IMG/VR virus record: IMGVR_UViG_3300030107_002493
Coordinates: 3,838-32,007 of that record
Reading direction: 5' to 3' (one strand)
DNA: 28,170 nucleotides
DNA from: a virus
Part shown: piece by piece, positions 4,719-12,198 of the stretch
Numbering within the stretch: position 1 is the first letter of the stretch
Layout: each line of letters starts with the position of its first letter
Made by a program: the position numbers and the translations under genes
The notes under the pieces: generated by a model
What the model saw: only the letters and a program-made list of their open reading frames with translations
The model's database searches: none
Told to the model about the DNA's origin: nothing

Positions 4719-5720
4719 ATGAACAAACCAATAGTAGCTAGTCTATGTGGTGGTACTGAAAGCCTTTGGCTATCATGTGGTGATGCAGGTATAGATGTAT
4801 TCTGTGAAGCAAGCACCTATGAGTACCACTCATTTGAAACAGACAAGTATGCCGAAGCAGTAGCTAAGTATAACATACCTCACATCAAACAACATGGTGA
4901 CGTTAGGAATTGGACTAAGCTAAAAGGCAGAGATGTATTCCTTTTAGTTGCAGGGTTTCCTTGTCAGCCTTATTCCGTTGCAGGTAGGATGAAAGGAACT
5001 TCAGATAGTCGTGATCTATCTGAGGTAATGTATGATGCATTGGAAGGGTTGAACCCTAAGTACTATCTCTTTGAGAATGTTGTGTCCAATGCTAGGCATA
5101 CTTGGTATGACTTCATTCGTGGTATCAGACCAGATGCTGAGATGTATATACATGACAGTGCCGACTTGTCTGCTCAATCTAGGAAGCGTGTCTACATAAC
5201 TAACATACCACATGACAAGCTTGTTGAACAAGGCATTGTCCTACAAGACGTACTAGAAGATGACAGTATGTCGGACAGGGACAAGTCCTACTGCATAGAT
5301 GCCAACTACTTCAAGGGTGGTAGCATGAAGATGTACTTCGAGAAGTCTAGGAGACAGTTAGTCTTTAACAAGAAAGGGTGTCATCAAGTAGGTGAAGCTG
5401 ACCTCAAGGGTTATGATATCATCAAACGTGTCTACTCTAGGCAAGGCAAGAGTCCTGCTCTCACTACCATGCAGGGTGGATGGAGACAACCGAAGGTAGA
5501 GACAGACGAGCTACATTGGAGAGCATTAACACCTCTTGAATGTGAACGTCTGCAAACCTACCCAGATGGGTGGACTAAGTATGGTATCTTTGATGATAAA
5601 CAAACCAGAGAAGATGTTCTTCTTGTAGAAGGAATATCAAACAGCCAACGCTATAAGATGATCGGCAATGGCTTCACTCGTGCAGTGATCTCGCACATAT
5701 TAGAAGGAGTATATTCATGA
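4719..5720 (+). CDS. DNA (cytosine-5)-methyltransferase
   Basis: A 333-residue enzyme that transfers a methyl group from S-adenosylmethionine to C5 of cytosine in DNA. Visible motifs: IV, GFPCQPYSVAG with catalytic Cys82; VI, ENV with Glu119; VIII, QSRKR (Gln153-Arg157); IX, LTPLECERLQTYPDGWT; X, GNGFTRAVISHIL. Motif I is atypical (ASLCGGTES instead of DLFSGxGG), yet the rest of the catalytic core is intact. ATG 4719 follows AGGAG with 6-nt spacing; TTG 4713 is an in-frame alternative. No restriction enzyme is recognisable nearby, so it is an orphan enzyme, probably protecting phage DNA from host restriction or marking it. It overlaps the next gene by 4 bp. Confidence 0.93.
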   Translation: MNKPIVASLCGGTESLWLSCGDAGIDVFCEASTYEYHSFETDKYAEAVAKYNIPHIKQHGDVRNWTKLKGRDVFLLVAGFPCQPYSVAGRMKGTSDSRDLSEVMYDALEGLNPKYYLFENVVSNARHTWYDFIRGIRPDAEMYIHDSADLSAQSRKRVYITNIPHDKLVEQGIVLQDVLEDDSMSDRDKSYCIDANYFKGGSMKMYFEKSRRQLVFNKKGCHQVGEADLKGYDIIKRVYSRQGKSPALTTMQGGWRQPKVETDELHWRALTPLECERLQTYPDGWTKYGIFDDKQTREDVLLVEGISNSQRYKMIGNGFTRAVISHILEGVYS

Positions 5721-6037
5721 GTACACAAATGAGTAAAATACTTGGGCATGAACCTACTAAATTATCGGAACATGTACCAACAAAAGTAACACTTGATAAA
5801 ATCACATGGCTGTCCCTGTATGACAGGCTGTATGATACAATCAGACATGCCAGTAGATTGAGAGATATACAGGATCTAAAGTTAAGAGATACATTCAAGG
5901 ATGATGATGATGTAAGGGACGAAGTCCTGAACATAATGAACTTTTATTTTGACAGAGGTTTTCCTGTCGGATTAACAAATGAAACAGAGATAACAATACA
6001 CGATCATAAGGAGATAAATAATGACACTATCAGATAA
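5717..6037 (+). CDS. Hypothetical phage protein
   Basis: A 106-residue, charged, probably helical protein with an Asp-rich stretch (FKDDDDVRDEV near residues 60-70) and no recognisable domain. Its ATG lies inside the stop region of the methyltransferase (ATGA overlap) after AGAAGGAG, suggesting coupled translation. Could be a partner of the methyltransferase, but only position hints at this. Confidence 0.65.
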   Translation: MSTQMSKILGHEPTKLSEHVPTKVTLDKITWLSLYDRLYDTIRHASRLRDIQDLKLRDTFKDDDDVRDEVLNIMNFYFDRGFPVGLTNETEITIHDHKEINNDTIR

Positions 6038-6242
6038 ACCATTACAATTTACAGGCAGTATAAGACGTATACAGTATGCAGTAGTCTTTGAGCCTTTTGA
6101 AACAGATGGCTTGGAGTATGTGAAGCAAGGGTGTGGTGCTATGTGGGATGACAAGAGTCCTATAAAAGTATTTGATACTTTTGAAGAAGCAAAGAAGGAA
6201 GCAGACAAGTGGAACACAGGACAGGTGGTGCAGTATGAATGA
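6021..6242 (+). CDS. Hypothetical small phage protein
   Basis: A 73-residue protein, start set by AAGGAG 8 nt upstream, overlapping the previous gene by 17 bp. The C-terminal half has an acidic helix (FDTFEEAKKEADKW) typical of small phage proteins with a strand-helix fold. A perfect AAAAGTAT/ATACTTTT hairpin is at 6164-6182. Not recognised. Confidence 0.65.
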   Translation: MTLSDKPLQFTGSIRRIQYAVVFEPFETDGLEYVKQGCGAMWDDKSPIKVFDTFEEAKKEADKWNTGQVVQYE

Positions 6243-6459
6243 TGATGATGTAAAACAGCAAGCCTTGGAACAGGCACAACAAGCCTATGGATTATTCATA
6301 TGGTTTGTGAAGTGGTTCAGCTACATTATGATAACATTGATTGTTATAATGTTTATGAACAACTGGTTTGATGATGGCACAGGCAGTATGTTTATGCCAG
6401 ATGAAATATACGAAGATCAATATGACCCACAAGGTCTTAACAAAAAGAAAGGAATATAA
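6235..6459 (+). CDS. Small single-pass membrane protein
   Basis: A 74-residue protein with a polar, Gln-rich N-terminus, one long hydrophobic segment (about residues 18-40, FIWFVKWFSYIMITLIVIMF) and an acidic C-terminal tail. Predicted inner-membrane topology; roles such as holin, anti-holin or superinfection exclusion are possible but not shown. The start is ATG 6235, overlapping the previous gene by 8 bp; a longer frame from 6172 lies inside that gene. Confidence 0.65.
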   Translation: MNDDDVKQQALEQAQQAYGLFIWFVKWFSYIMITLIVIMFMNNWFDDGTGSMFMPDEIYEDQYDPQGLNKKKGI

Positions 6460-6460
6460 C

Positions 6461-6604
6461 ATGAGTCAATATAAAGATTGGTTTGATGAGCATGTCATTG
6501 TAGATTTTGGAGACTTTAATAATAAAGAGGACAAAAAGAAAGCTGACGATCTAAAAGATAAACTAAAGCAGAAACTTGAAGAGGAGTTAAAAGATGAAGA
6601 CTAA
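6461..6604 (+). CDS. Short acidic/lysine-rich helical peptide
   Basis: A 47-residue protein, acidic at the N-terminus and ending in a charged helix (KLKQKLEEELKDED). AAAGGAATATAAC precedes the ATG. It overlaps the next gene by 11 bp. Unknown function; possibly a small inhibitor or scaffold peptide (inference only). Confidence 0.6.
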   Translation: MSQYKDWFDEHVIVDFGDFNNKEDKKKADDLKDKLKQKLEEELKDED

Positions 6605-6941
6605 TTTAGAAAAGCATAGGCACTACCAGAAGAGATCACGTTATCAATTCTGTGAGATTCCAAATGATGAAGAGGGCAAACAATTTGTAAAGTCATTGAG
6701 AAAATATCTCAATAGGCACGTCTATACTATCAAGGTTAAAGGGCAGTACTTAGATAAGATTAAGTACCCTGATACCTATTGGGATAAAGGTTCGCCAATT
6801 GATGCTTGCACTCATATGAGAGTTTACATTGATGAAAAACCTGAGATCAGAAGTCAACAATGGAGAGATCAAATGGTTTCTAGTTTAAATCACTCTATAC
6901 ATATCCTTGAAAATAATAAGAGGAGATTTGAAAATGATTGA
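6594..6941 (+). CDS. Hypothetical basic phage protein
   Basis: A 115-residue basic protein (EKHRHYQKRSRYQF at the N-terminus) with a strand-rich middle and helical C-terminus. The start follows GAGGAG within the previous gene. Not recognised. A hairpin ATTGAGA/TCTCAAT sits in the first third. It overlaps the next gene by 8 bp. Confidence 0.65.
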   Translation: MKTNLEKHRHYQKRSRYQFCEIPNDEEGKQFVKSLRKYLNRHVYTIKVKGQYLDKIKYPDTYWDKGSPIDACTHMRVYIDEKPEIRSQQWRDQMVSSLNHSIHILENNKRRFEND

Positions 6942-7122
6942 TAAAACAAAAAGAACCCTTAGGCGATTAACACAATGTGTTAAGGACAACCCTGACTTGT
7001 TACAAAGTTTTGTAACACTTGCAATAGAGTATGAGAAGCTAGGTCTAATTAAATTAGACTCAGTTGGAATGAATCGTAAGTTACTAACAGAACATTTTGA
7101 AAGGAGTGTAGCATATGAATGA
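6934..7122 (+). CDS. Hypothetical small phage protein
   Basis: A 62-residue helical protein starting at ATG 6934, after AGAGGAG. An in-frame ATG at 6907 lacks such a site. Three strong hairpins are packed into its first half: 6967-6983 (8-bp arms), 6998-7017 (9-bp arms) and 7043-7059 (8-bp arms), the densest cluster outside the first 4.2 kb. Function unknown. Confidence 0.65.
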   Translation: MIDKTKRTLRRLTQCVKDNPDLLQSFVTLAIEYEKLGLIKLDSVGMNRKLLTEHFERSVAYE

Positions 7123-7204
7123 AGGACAAAGTATATTGCTAATGATAGCACTAATAATAATTGGCACATTTATTCTCAACGCCTGTATGATACAGGTGAT
7201 GTGA
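7115..7204 (+). CDS. Tiny membrane peptide (29 residues)
   Basis: A 29-residue open frame with AAAGGAG 9 nt upstream, overlapping genes on both sides (8 bp and 1 bp). After a polar start (MNEGQS) it is almost wholly hydrophobic (ILLMIALIIIGTFILNAC), so it should form one membrane helix. LNAC resembles a lipoprotein box, but only five residues follow the Cys. A lysis helper or membrane modulator is possible. Being short, it could be chance, but its spacing and ribosome-binding site favour a real gene. Confidence 0.5.
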   Translation: MNEGQSILLMIALIIIGTFILNACMIQVM

Positions 7205-7704
7205 TGAATAGATTTATTATTGAAAAAAATGAAATTGATATTGCAAAGTCACTGTGTGATCAGCATGTAGTGAAGATGCCACTTGAAGAAGCACAGATGC
7301 TATGCACTGCATTATGGCATCATGCACCTGAGTATGCAGAGGAGAAGAACTTGTATAAGCCTGTTCACCAGAAGCATCCTTGTACACTGTGGGCTATGGA
7401 GTGTCGCTTAAACTATGCCTTTGCTTTCAGGTTGTATGATGCTATGCTTACGGAGTATACTCACAGATATGGTAAGTGGCATGGTGCTATGAAGCATTGG
7501 AACTCTTTATATTATGGTACAAATTATGTGCCTAATACAACCAACTTTAGAACACCTCACCCACAATGCTTCAGTGGTCTTGACCACTTGAAGACTGATG
7601 AGTTCTATCCTATCAAGGCATATCGTGAGTTCTACAAGGCAGACAAGCTCAAGTTTGCACGATACAACAGGGGCAGATACATGCCTGAGTGGATGGCTGC
7701 ATGA
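7204..7704 (+). CDS. Conserved phage/viral protein with CDQHVVKM motif
   Basis: A 166-residue protein with the N-terminal signature CDQHVVKMPLEEAQMLCTALW, then HPCTLWAMECRLNYAFAFRLYDAMLTEY and a C-terminal YREFYKADKLKFARYNRG. I recognise this pattern (CDxHxxKMxxExxQ, then NHPCxxW) from a family widespread in marine phages and large DNA viruses; it is sometimes linked with pyrimidine-dimer glycosylase-like proteins, but I cannot confirm that activity here. The His, Lys and Glu of the motif could form an active site. The ATG at 7204 shares a base with the preceding stop; GTG 7201 is an alternative. Confidence 0.7.
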   Translation: MNRFIIEKNEIDIAKSLCDQHVVKMPLEEAQMLCTALWHHAPEYAEEKNLYKPVHQKHPCTLWAMECRLNYAFAFRLYDAMLTEYTHRYGKWHGAMKHWNSLYYGTNYVPNTTNFRTPHPQCFSGLDHLKTDEFYPIKAYREFYKADKLKFARYNRGRYMPEWMAA

Positions 7705-7793
7705 GTGAGAACTTTAGAATTACACTGCTGATAATATGGGTAAATTTTATATTGGCAGTGGCAACACATGAGGTAGGCAAATGGCTATTTTAG
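7701..7793 (+). CDS. Tiny membrane peptide next to the lysis hydrolase (30 residues)
   Basis: A 30-residue frame (MSENFRITLLIIWVNFILAV...) with one hydrophobic segment and a polar, His/Glu/Lys-containing tail. It begins with an ATGA overlap of the previous gene and overlaps the following cell-wall hydrolase by 13 bp. Its place directly before the hydrolase makes a holin-like or spanin-like role attractive, but it is very short. No strong ribosome-binding site is visible; coupling would be needed. Confidence 0.45.
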   Translation: MSENFRITLLIIWVNFILAVATHEVGKWLF

Positions 7794-8212
7794 AAACAGC
7801 ATTTATGTGCATGGCACTTAACATATATCATGAAGCAAAGAATCAATCTATGCTTGGGCAGATTGCCGTAGGGCAAGTTGTCATGAACAGGGTAGAGGAC
7901 ACTAGGTTTCCTGATAATGTATGTGATGTAGTCACACAAGCTATTACATACAAAGGCACAGACAAACCTGTACTTCACAAGTGCCAGTTCAGTTGGTATT
8001 GCGATGGGCAGAAAGACGAGCCTTTGTATGACAGTAAAGAGTGGTGGAATGCACAAGAGTATGCATCCATTGTCCTGTCAGGCACAATCGTACTTGATGT
8101 AACAGAGGGTGCTACACATTACCATGCAACCTATGTGCGTCCTGCATGGGCAAAGACCAAGACACGCACAACCAGAATTGACCGACATATTTTTTATCGT
8201 TGGGAAAAATAG
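7781..8212 (+). CDS. SleB-type cell-wall hydrolase (endolysin)
   Basis: A 143-residue protein of the Hydrolase_2/SleB family, which cleaves peptidoglycan glycan strands and often serves as the phage lysin. Evidence: ALNIYHEAKNQ with the expected catalytic Glu18, then GQIAVGQVVMNRV, FPDNVCDVV, CQFSWYCDG and GATHYHA...PAWA, the usual order of the family. The length equals a bare catalytic domain, without wall-binding repeats and with no clear signal peptide, so release probably needs a separate membrane-permeabilising protein; the small membrane peptides upstream are candidates. AGGTAGGC is the likely ribosome-binding site. Confidence 0.9.
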   Translation: MAILETAFMCMALNIYHEAKNQSMLGQIAVGQVVMNRVEDTRFPDNVCDVVTQAITYKGTDKPVLHKCQFSWYCDGQKDEPLYDSKEWWNAQEYASIVLSGTIVLDVTEGATHYHATYVRPAWAKTKTRTTRIDRHIFYRWEK

Positions 8213-8276
8213 TACTTGATTAATTATTTATATAGTATATCTTTAATACATAACACATAACATAAGGAGAACTAAC
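8213..8276 (+). promoter_or_regulatory. AT-rich gap with possible promoter before the DUF932 gene
   Basis: One of the few gaps in the plus-strand gene run. TTGATT (8216-8221) and TATCTT (8238-8243) are 16 bp apart and resemble a weak sigma-70-type promoter; the region between is very AT-rich. AAGGAG before ATG 8277 is a strong ribosome-binding site. It may start transcription of the replication genes, but the match is weak. Confidence 0.3.
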
Positions 8277-9128
8277 ATGGCTTTAGATTTTACAAACAAC
8301 ACAATGGAATTACCAATTGACTTGGACTTCACTACACGTACTGAGAAGACTCGTATGCAAGGTAAGAAATACGTTATCAACAATAACACTGATGAGGTTA
8401 TCGGTATTGTTGGTAGTAAGTTTAACTCTGTTACACATAGAGAGTTCTATGATAAGGTGTGCAGAACTATGGCTGAACAGCTTGGTGAAGAAGCAATGGA
8501 AGGTGTTCAAGTTAGATGGAACACTGCACGTAATGGAGCATTCGCTATGCTTGATGCTACTATGCCTAGCACTAAGGCAGTGATCACAACCGACAAGCAA
8601 CAGACAGAAATATCACAAAGAGTGATAGCTCTGCATGGTGTAGATGGTCTGTGTTCTAACCAAGTATTCTTTGGTGCAATAGATTTCTTCTGCACAAACG
8701 GCATGATCAGAGGTGAGCATGACAAGGTGCGAAGAAAGAACACTACTAACTTTAGTATGTCTACCTTTATCAAGGAACTAGAGAATGCTAACAGTGACTT
8801 CTATTCACAGGCTGAACAGCTACAGGAGTGGGCAAGAACACCTCTTGTGTACACCTCAGTAAGAGATATGCTTTACTCTCTCATGGGTTCTGAGAAGAAA
8901 GGTGACAAGATGCTTGGCTTGTATAACCAAGAGATACAAACACGAGGACAAAATGCCTTTGCTTTGTACTCTGCGTTCACTAACTACGCATCATATGCAG
9001 ATGAGAGAAATGGTTTCAAGCTACGTAACACAGGCAATGATACCAATGCTATCAGCATGTGGGGACGTGAGCAGGAAGTTACCAAGTGGGTATCATCAAA
9101 GCAGTTCAAAGAACTGGTTGCTGCCTAA
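8277..9128 (+). CDS. DUF932 family phage/plasmid-like protein
   Basis: A 283-residue protein of the DUF932 (TIGR03299-like) family, common in phages and plasmids, function unknown, often near replication or recombination genes. Family-like features: the N-terminal YVINNNTDEVIGIVGSKF segment followed by HREFYDKV, the middle FGAIDFFCTNGMIRGEHD, and the C-terminal NAFALYSAFTNYASY plus W-rich tail. A strong AAGGAG precedes the ATG after a rare intergenic gap, so it may begin a new operon and be well expressed. It shares TAATG with the integrase gene downstream. Confidence 0.85.
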   Translation: MALDFTNNTMELPIDLDFTTRTEKTRMQGKKYVINNNTDEVIGIVGSKFNSVTHREFYDKVCRTMAEQLGEEAMEGVQVRWNTARNGAFAMLDATMPSTKAVITTDKQQTEISQRVIALHGVDGLCSNQVFFGAIDFFCTNGMIRGEHDKVRRKNTTNFSMSTFIKELENANSDFYSQAEQLQEWARTPLVYTSVRDMLYSLMGSEKKGDKMLGLYNQEIQTRGQNAFALYSAFTNYASYADERNGFKLRNTGNDTNAISMWGREQEVTKWVSSKQFKELVAA

Positions 9129-10213
9129 TGAAGCTACCTCGCTACATGTATAAGAGGTACACACCTAAGGGGGATCGGACATTCAGGTTCAGTCCCCCTC
9201 GTCAACTTATTGAAAATGGTGTTGTATGTCGCAGAGAACTTGGTAAAAATTTCAATGAAGCAAAAAAAGTTGCAGATGAATTAAACAAATTGATAGATGA
9301 ATATCGTGAGGAAATGCTGACAGAGTCTGTGGTTACACGATCTACTACCCTGTCAGAATTATGTGACATATATCTTTTGTCTAATGATTTCAATGCTTTA
9401 CGTGACTCAACTAAAGCTGATTACATCTACTTTATTAAGATACTTTGCCTAGATTTAGGTGATAAAAAGTGGCATACTATATCTAGTAGGTTGGCTAAAA
9501 GGACTTATGAACTTTGGGTCAGGCGTGGTGTGTCACTTGCAAATCATGTGTGCAGTATTGCATCACGCATCTACAACTATGCGACTGAGATGGAGTATGG
9601 GAATCACAATCCATTCTCTAACATAAGACGTAAGTCTACCAAACCTAGACGTGTAGTGTGGGCAAAGGAACATGTGCGTCAATTTCTTGACTATGCTTAT
9701 GCCAACTACGAATACAGAAGCATTGGCTTGATAGTGCAGATGGCATACGAATGGTGTCAGAGGATAGGTGACATGCGTTTGCTCACTTGGAATGACCTTG
9801 ACATGGACAAGGGTATGCTCACGCTAGAGCAGTCCAAGCGTAGATCAAGGGTGTTTCTGCCTATCAGTGACAGCCTGTATGATATGCTGTATGAACAACA
9901 GGGTGACTTTGGCTTTCAACAGTACGTAGCTCCCAATATAAGCCCCATACAGGGCGAGTACAAGCCCTATGGGTTGGAGAGTGTATCAAAGATTGCAAAG
10001 CGTGTCATGAAGCATTTAAACCTGCCTGATGAACTACGACTTATGGATCTCAGAAGGACAGGAGTTACAGAAATGATTGACAGTGGAGTCCCAATGGGGC
10101 AACTTATGTCAGTGACAGGTCATACAAATGTACAATCTGTCAAGCCGTACATGAAACATACTTACGAGAGTGCTAAGAATGCTCTCAACACAAGGAGTAA
10201 ATACAATGCATAA
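9128..10213 (+). CDS. int: Tyrosine recombinase / phage integrase
   Basis: A 361-residue site-specific recombinase that would join or excise DNA through a covalent phosphotyrosine. The N-terminal part is an arm- or core-binding region; the catalytic domain shows Arg212 (CQRIGDMRLLTW), box II MDLRRTG with Arg309, GH at 331-332 and nucleophile Tyr341 (VKPYMKHT). The box II His of HxxR is replaced by Met306, an unusual but tolerated change in some families. Start at ATG 9128 overlaps the DUF932 stop (TAATG); a longer in-frame ATG at 9086 lies inside that gene. It is embedded in the replication operon, not beside an obvious attachment site or tRNA. It overlaps the primase by 8 bp. Confidence 0.92.
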   Translation: MKLPRYMYKRYTPKGDRTFRFSPPRQLIENGVVCRRELGKNFNEAKKVADELNKLIDEYREEMLTESVVTRSTTLSELCDIYLLSNDFNALRDSTKADYIYFIKILCLDLGDKKWHTISSRLAKRTYELWVRRGVSLANHVCSIASRIYNYATEMEYGNHNPFSNIRRKSTKPRRVVWAKEHVRQFLDYAYANYEYRSIGLIVQMAYEWCQRIGDMRLLTWNDLDMDKGMLTLEQSKRRSRVFLPISDSLYDMLYEQQGDFGFQQYVAPNISPIQGEYKPYGLESVSKIAKRVMKHLNLPDELRLMDLRRTGVTEMIDSGVPMGQLMSVTGHTNVQSVKPYMKHTYESAKNALNTRSKYNA

Positions 10214-10997
10214 TATATATGACATTATAAGTGATATAGATATATTAAATAATGAAACAAAAAGAATGAATTGTCCTGAGTGTGGTGGGTACAAGACCTT
10301 TACTGTATCAAACAACATGGGCAGACTTTTGTGGAATTGTTACAAGGCTTCATGTAGTATTAGTGGGTCTAAGCCTGTACATTTATCTGTAGAGGATATC
10401 AAGAGAACTATCCAAAAAGAAGAAAAGAAAGCTGAAGACTTTGGTATGCCTGAGTTTGTTGTGCCTTACAGTGGACAGGGTGATCTATATAGATTTGCAG
10501 AGAGATATGGCATATCAGTAAATGACATGGAGTATGACGTAAAAGATAACAGAGCAGTGTTTCCTGTCATTCATGGTGGCTATGTAGTAGATGCTATTGG
10601 TAGAAGTTTAAAAAATAGTTTACCAAAATGGAAAAGATATGGGAATAGTGGGTTGCCATACACTTATGGTTATGGTAAGATCGCTGTAGTTGTTGAGGAC
10701 TGTGTCAGTGCCGTAGTTGTAGCTAAAGGCAGTGACGTGTATGTTGGGGTTGCTGTGTTAGGCACGTCCCTGTCAGACACACACAAGAGGTACTTGTCAC
10801 AGTTCTCTTCAGCAATAGTGGCTCTTGATCCTGATGCACTGCCCAAAGCGACACAGATGTGTAAAGATCTCAGGAGTGTGGTAGATACAGTAAAGGTACT
10901 TAAATTAACCGATGATTTGAAATACAAGCATCCTAACGACATTGAAAAACTAACAGCAATAGGAGAAGAATTAAATGGAACAAGCATTAATACGTAG
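10206..10997 (+). CDS. DNA primase (zinc-ribbon plus Toprim)
   Basis: A 263-residue primase that would lay down RNA primers for lagging-strand synthesis. N-terminal zinc ribbon: Cys23, Cys26 (CPECGG), Cys45 and Cys50. Toprim core: Glu164 in VVVEDCVSA and the DPD motif (Asp208/Asp210). It corresponds to the primase half of T7 gp4, here split from its helicase. ATG 10206 follows AGGAG and overlaps the integrase by 8 bp; an in-frame ATG at 10170 lies deep in the integrase. The 3' end overlaps the helicase gene by 23 bp. Confidence 0.92.
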   Translation: MHNIYDIISDIDILNNETKRMNCPECGGYKTFTVSNNMGRLLWNCYKASCSISGSKPVHLSVEDIKRTIQKEEKKAEDFGMPEFVVPYSGQGDLYRFAERYGISVNDMEYDVKDNRAVFPVIHGGYVVDAIGRSLKNSLPKWKRYGNSGLPYTYGYGKIAVVVEDCVSAVVVAKGSDVYVGVAVLGTSLSDTHKRYLSQFSSAIVALDPDALPKATQMCKDLRSVVDTVKVLKLTDDLKYKHPNDIEKLTAIGEELNGTSINT

Positions 10998-12198
10998 TCT
11001 TATGACTAAAGACTTCTATGATGATCATAGAGGTATTCGTTGTCCTGACAAATTATTTAGTAAGGATATGCGAAAGATAAAAAACTCTGTTGACTATGCT
11101 ATGAAGACGTACAACAGAACAGTAACACCTGATGAGGTAGAGGTATTGTTTATGTCAAACAATCCTACTCTTACAACAGCACAGAAGCAAGCCTATGGTG
11201 ATCTGTTCTCACGTATCAAGAAGGAGTCCCCTCTTGGTAATGACATAGCACAAGAAGTGTTATCCAAATTATTCCAACAGGTAGTTGGGGAAGAGATAGC
11301 AAATCTTGGATTTGATTATGTAAATGGTTCACAGACTAGCCTTGAGCCACTCCGTAATATGCTAGAGCAGTACGGTGATGACTTCATACCTACTATGAAT
11401 ATAGAGTGGGCTGACATCTCTATTGAGAACCTTCTTGCAAGGAATGACATGGAAGCACGTTGGGCATTCAACATACCTAGTCTCACACGCAAGATAGAAG
11501 GTGTAAATGAAGGACACTTGATCGAAGTTGGAGCTAGACCCAACACAGGTAAAACATCTTTTCATGCATCTATGATTGCAGGTGACAATGGCTTTGCCAG
11601 ACAAGGTGCTAAGTGTGTTGTTCTATGTAACGAAGAGTCAGTGCATAGAGTGGGCATGCGATACCTGACTGCCAGTTCTAACATGAATCAATACGAGATC
11701 AAAGATAATCCCAAGCTTGCCCATGAGAAGTATGGTGCAGTTAAGGAGAATATAAAATTGTATGACTCTACAGGACGTGATATGTCTTGGGTTGAGAGCA
11801 TTGCTAAATCTTTTAAGCCTGATGTCGTTGTGTTAGACATGGGTGATAAGTTTGCCAAGACGGCAGGATTTGCTAGGCAAGATGAAGCACTCAAAGCAAA
11901 TGCAGTCCATGCAAGAATGATTGCCAAGCAGTATGGTTGTGCTATATTCTATATGTCACAGCTATCTGCAGAAGCAGAGGGCAAGGTTATACTTAACCAA
12001 GCCATGATGGAAGGTAGTAGAACTGGTAAGGCAGCAGAAGCTGACCTTATGCTACTACTTGCCAAGAACCCTGACGTTGAAGGTGAAGAGGAGCAAAGTC
12101 CTCAGAGACATATCAACGTTGTAAAGAACAAACTATCTGGTTGGCATGGCAAGATTGTCTGTGAACTAGACTACAAGACAGCGAGGTACACAGCATGA
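10975..12198 (+). CDS. DnaB-type replicative DNA helicase (RecA fold)
   Basis: A 407-residue ring-type helicase of the DnaB/T7 gp4 group that unwinds DNA with NTP hydrolysis. Walker A is GARPNTGKT (186-194), Walker B VVVLDMGD ending near 291, and a C-terminal QSPQRHINVVKNKLSG segment fits the arginine-finger/H4 region. The N-terminal 170 residues are helical. AGGAG within the primase gene sets the start; translation is probably coupled. It overlaps the next gene by 4 bp. Primase and helicase are separate genes here, unlike T7. Confidence 0.92.
   Translation: MEQALIRSLMTKDFYDDHRGIRCPDKLFSKDMRKIKNSVDYAMKTYNRTVTPDEVEVLFMSNNPTLTTAQKQAYGDLFSRIKKESPLGNDIAQEVLSKLFQQVVGEEIANLGFDYVNGSQTSLEPLRNMLEQYGDDFIPTMNIEWADISIENLLARNDMEARWAFNIPSLTRKIEGVNEGHLIEVGARPNTGKTSFHASMIAGDNGFARQGAKCVVLCNEESVHRVGMRYLTASSNMNQYEIKDNPKLAHEKYGAVKENIKLYDSTGRDMSWVESIAKSFKPDVVVLDMGDKFAKTAGFARQDEALKANAVHARMIAKQYGCAIFYMSQLSAEAEGKVILNQAMMEGSRTGKAAEADLMLLLAKNPDVEGEEEQSPQRHINVVKNKLSGWHGKIVCELDYKTARYTA

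Noticed and set aside
8213-8276. Firm promoter call before the DUF932 gene
   Set aside because: The -35 and -10 candidates match weakly in an AT-rich stretch where such matches arise by chance; kept only as a low-confidence feature.
9086-9127. Longer integrase start at 9086
   Set aside because: It would overlap the DUF932 gene by 43 bp; the TAATG junction at 9126-9130 is the usual coupling arrangement here.
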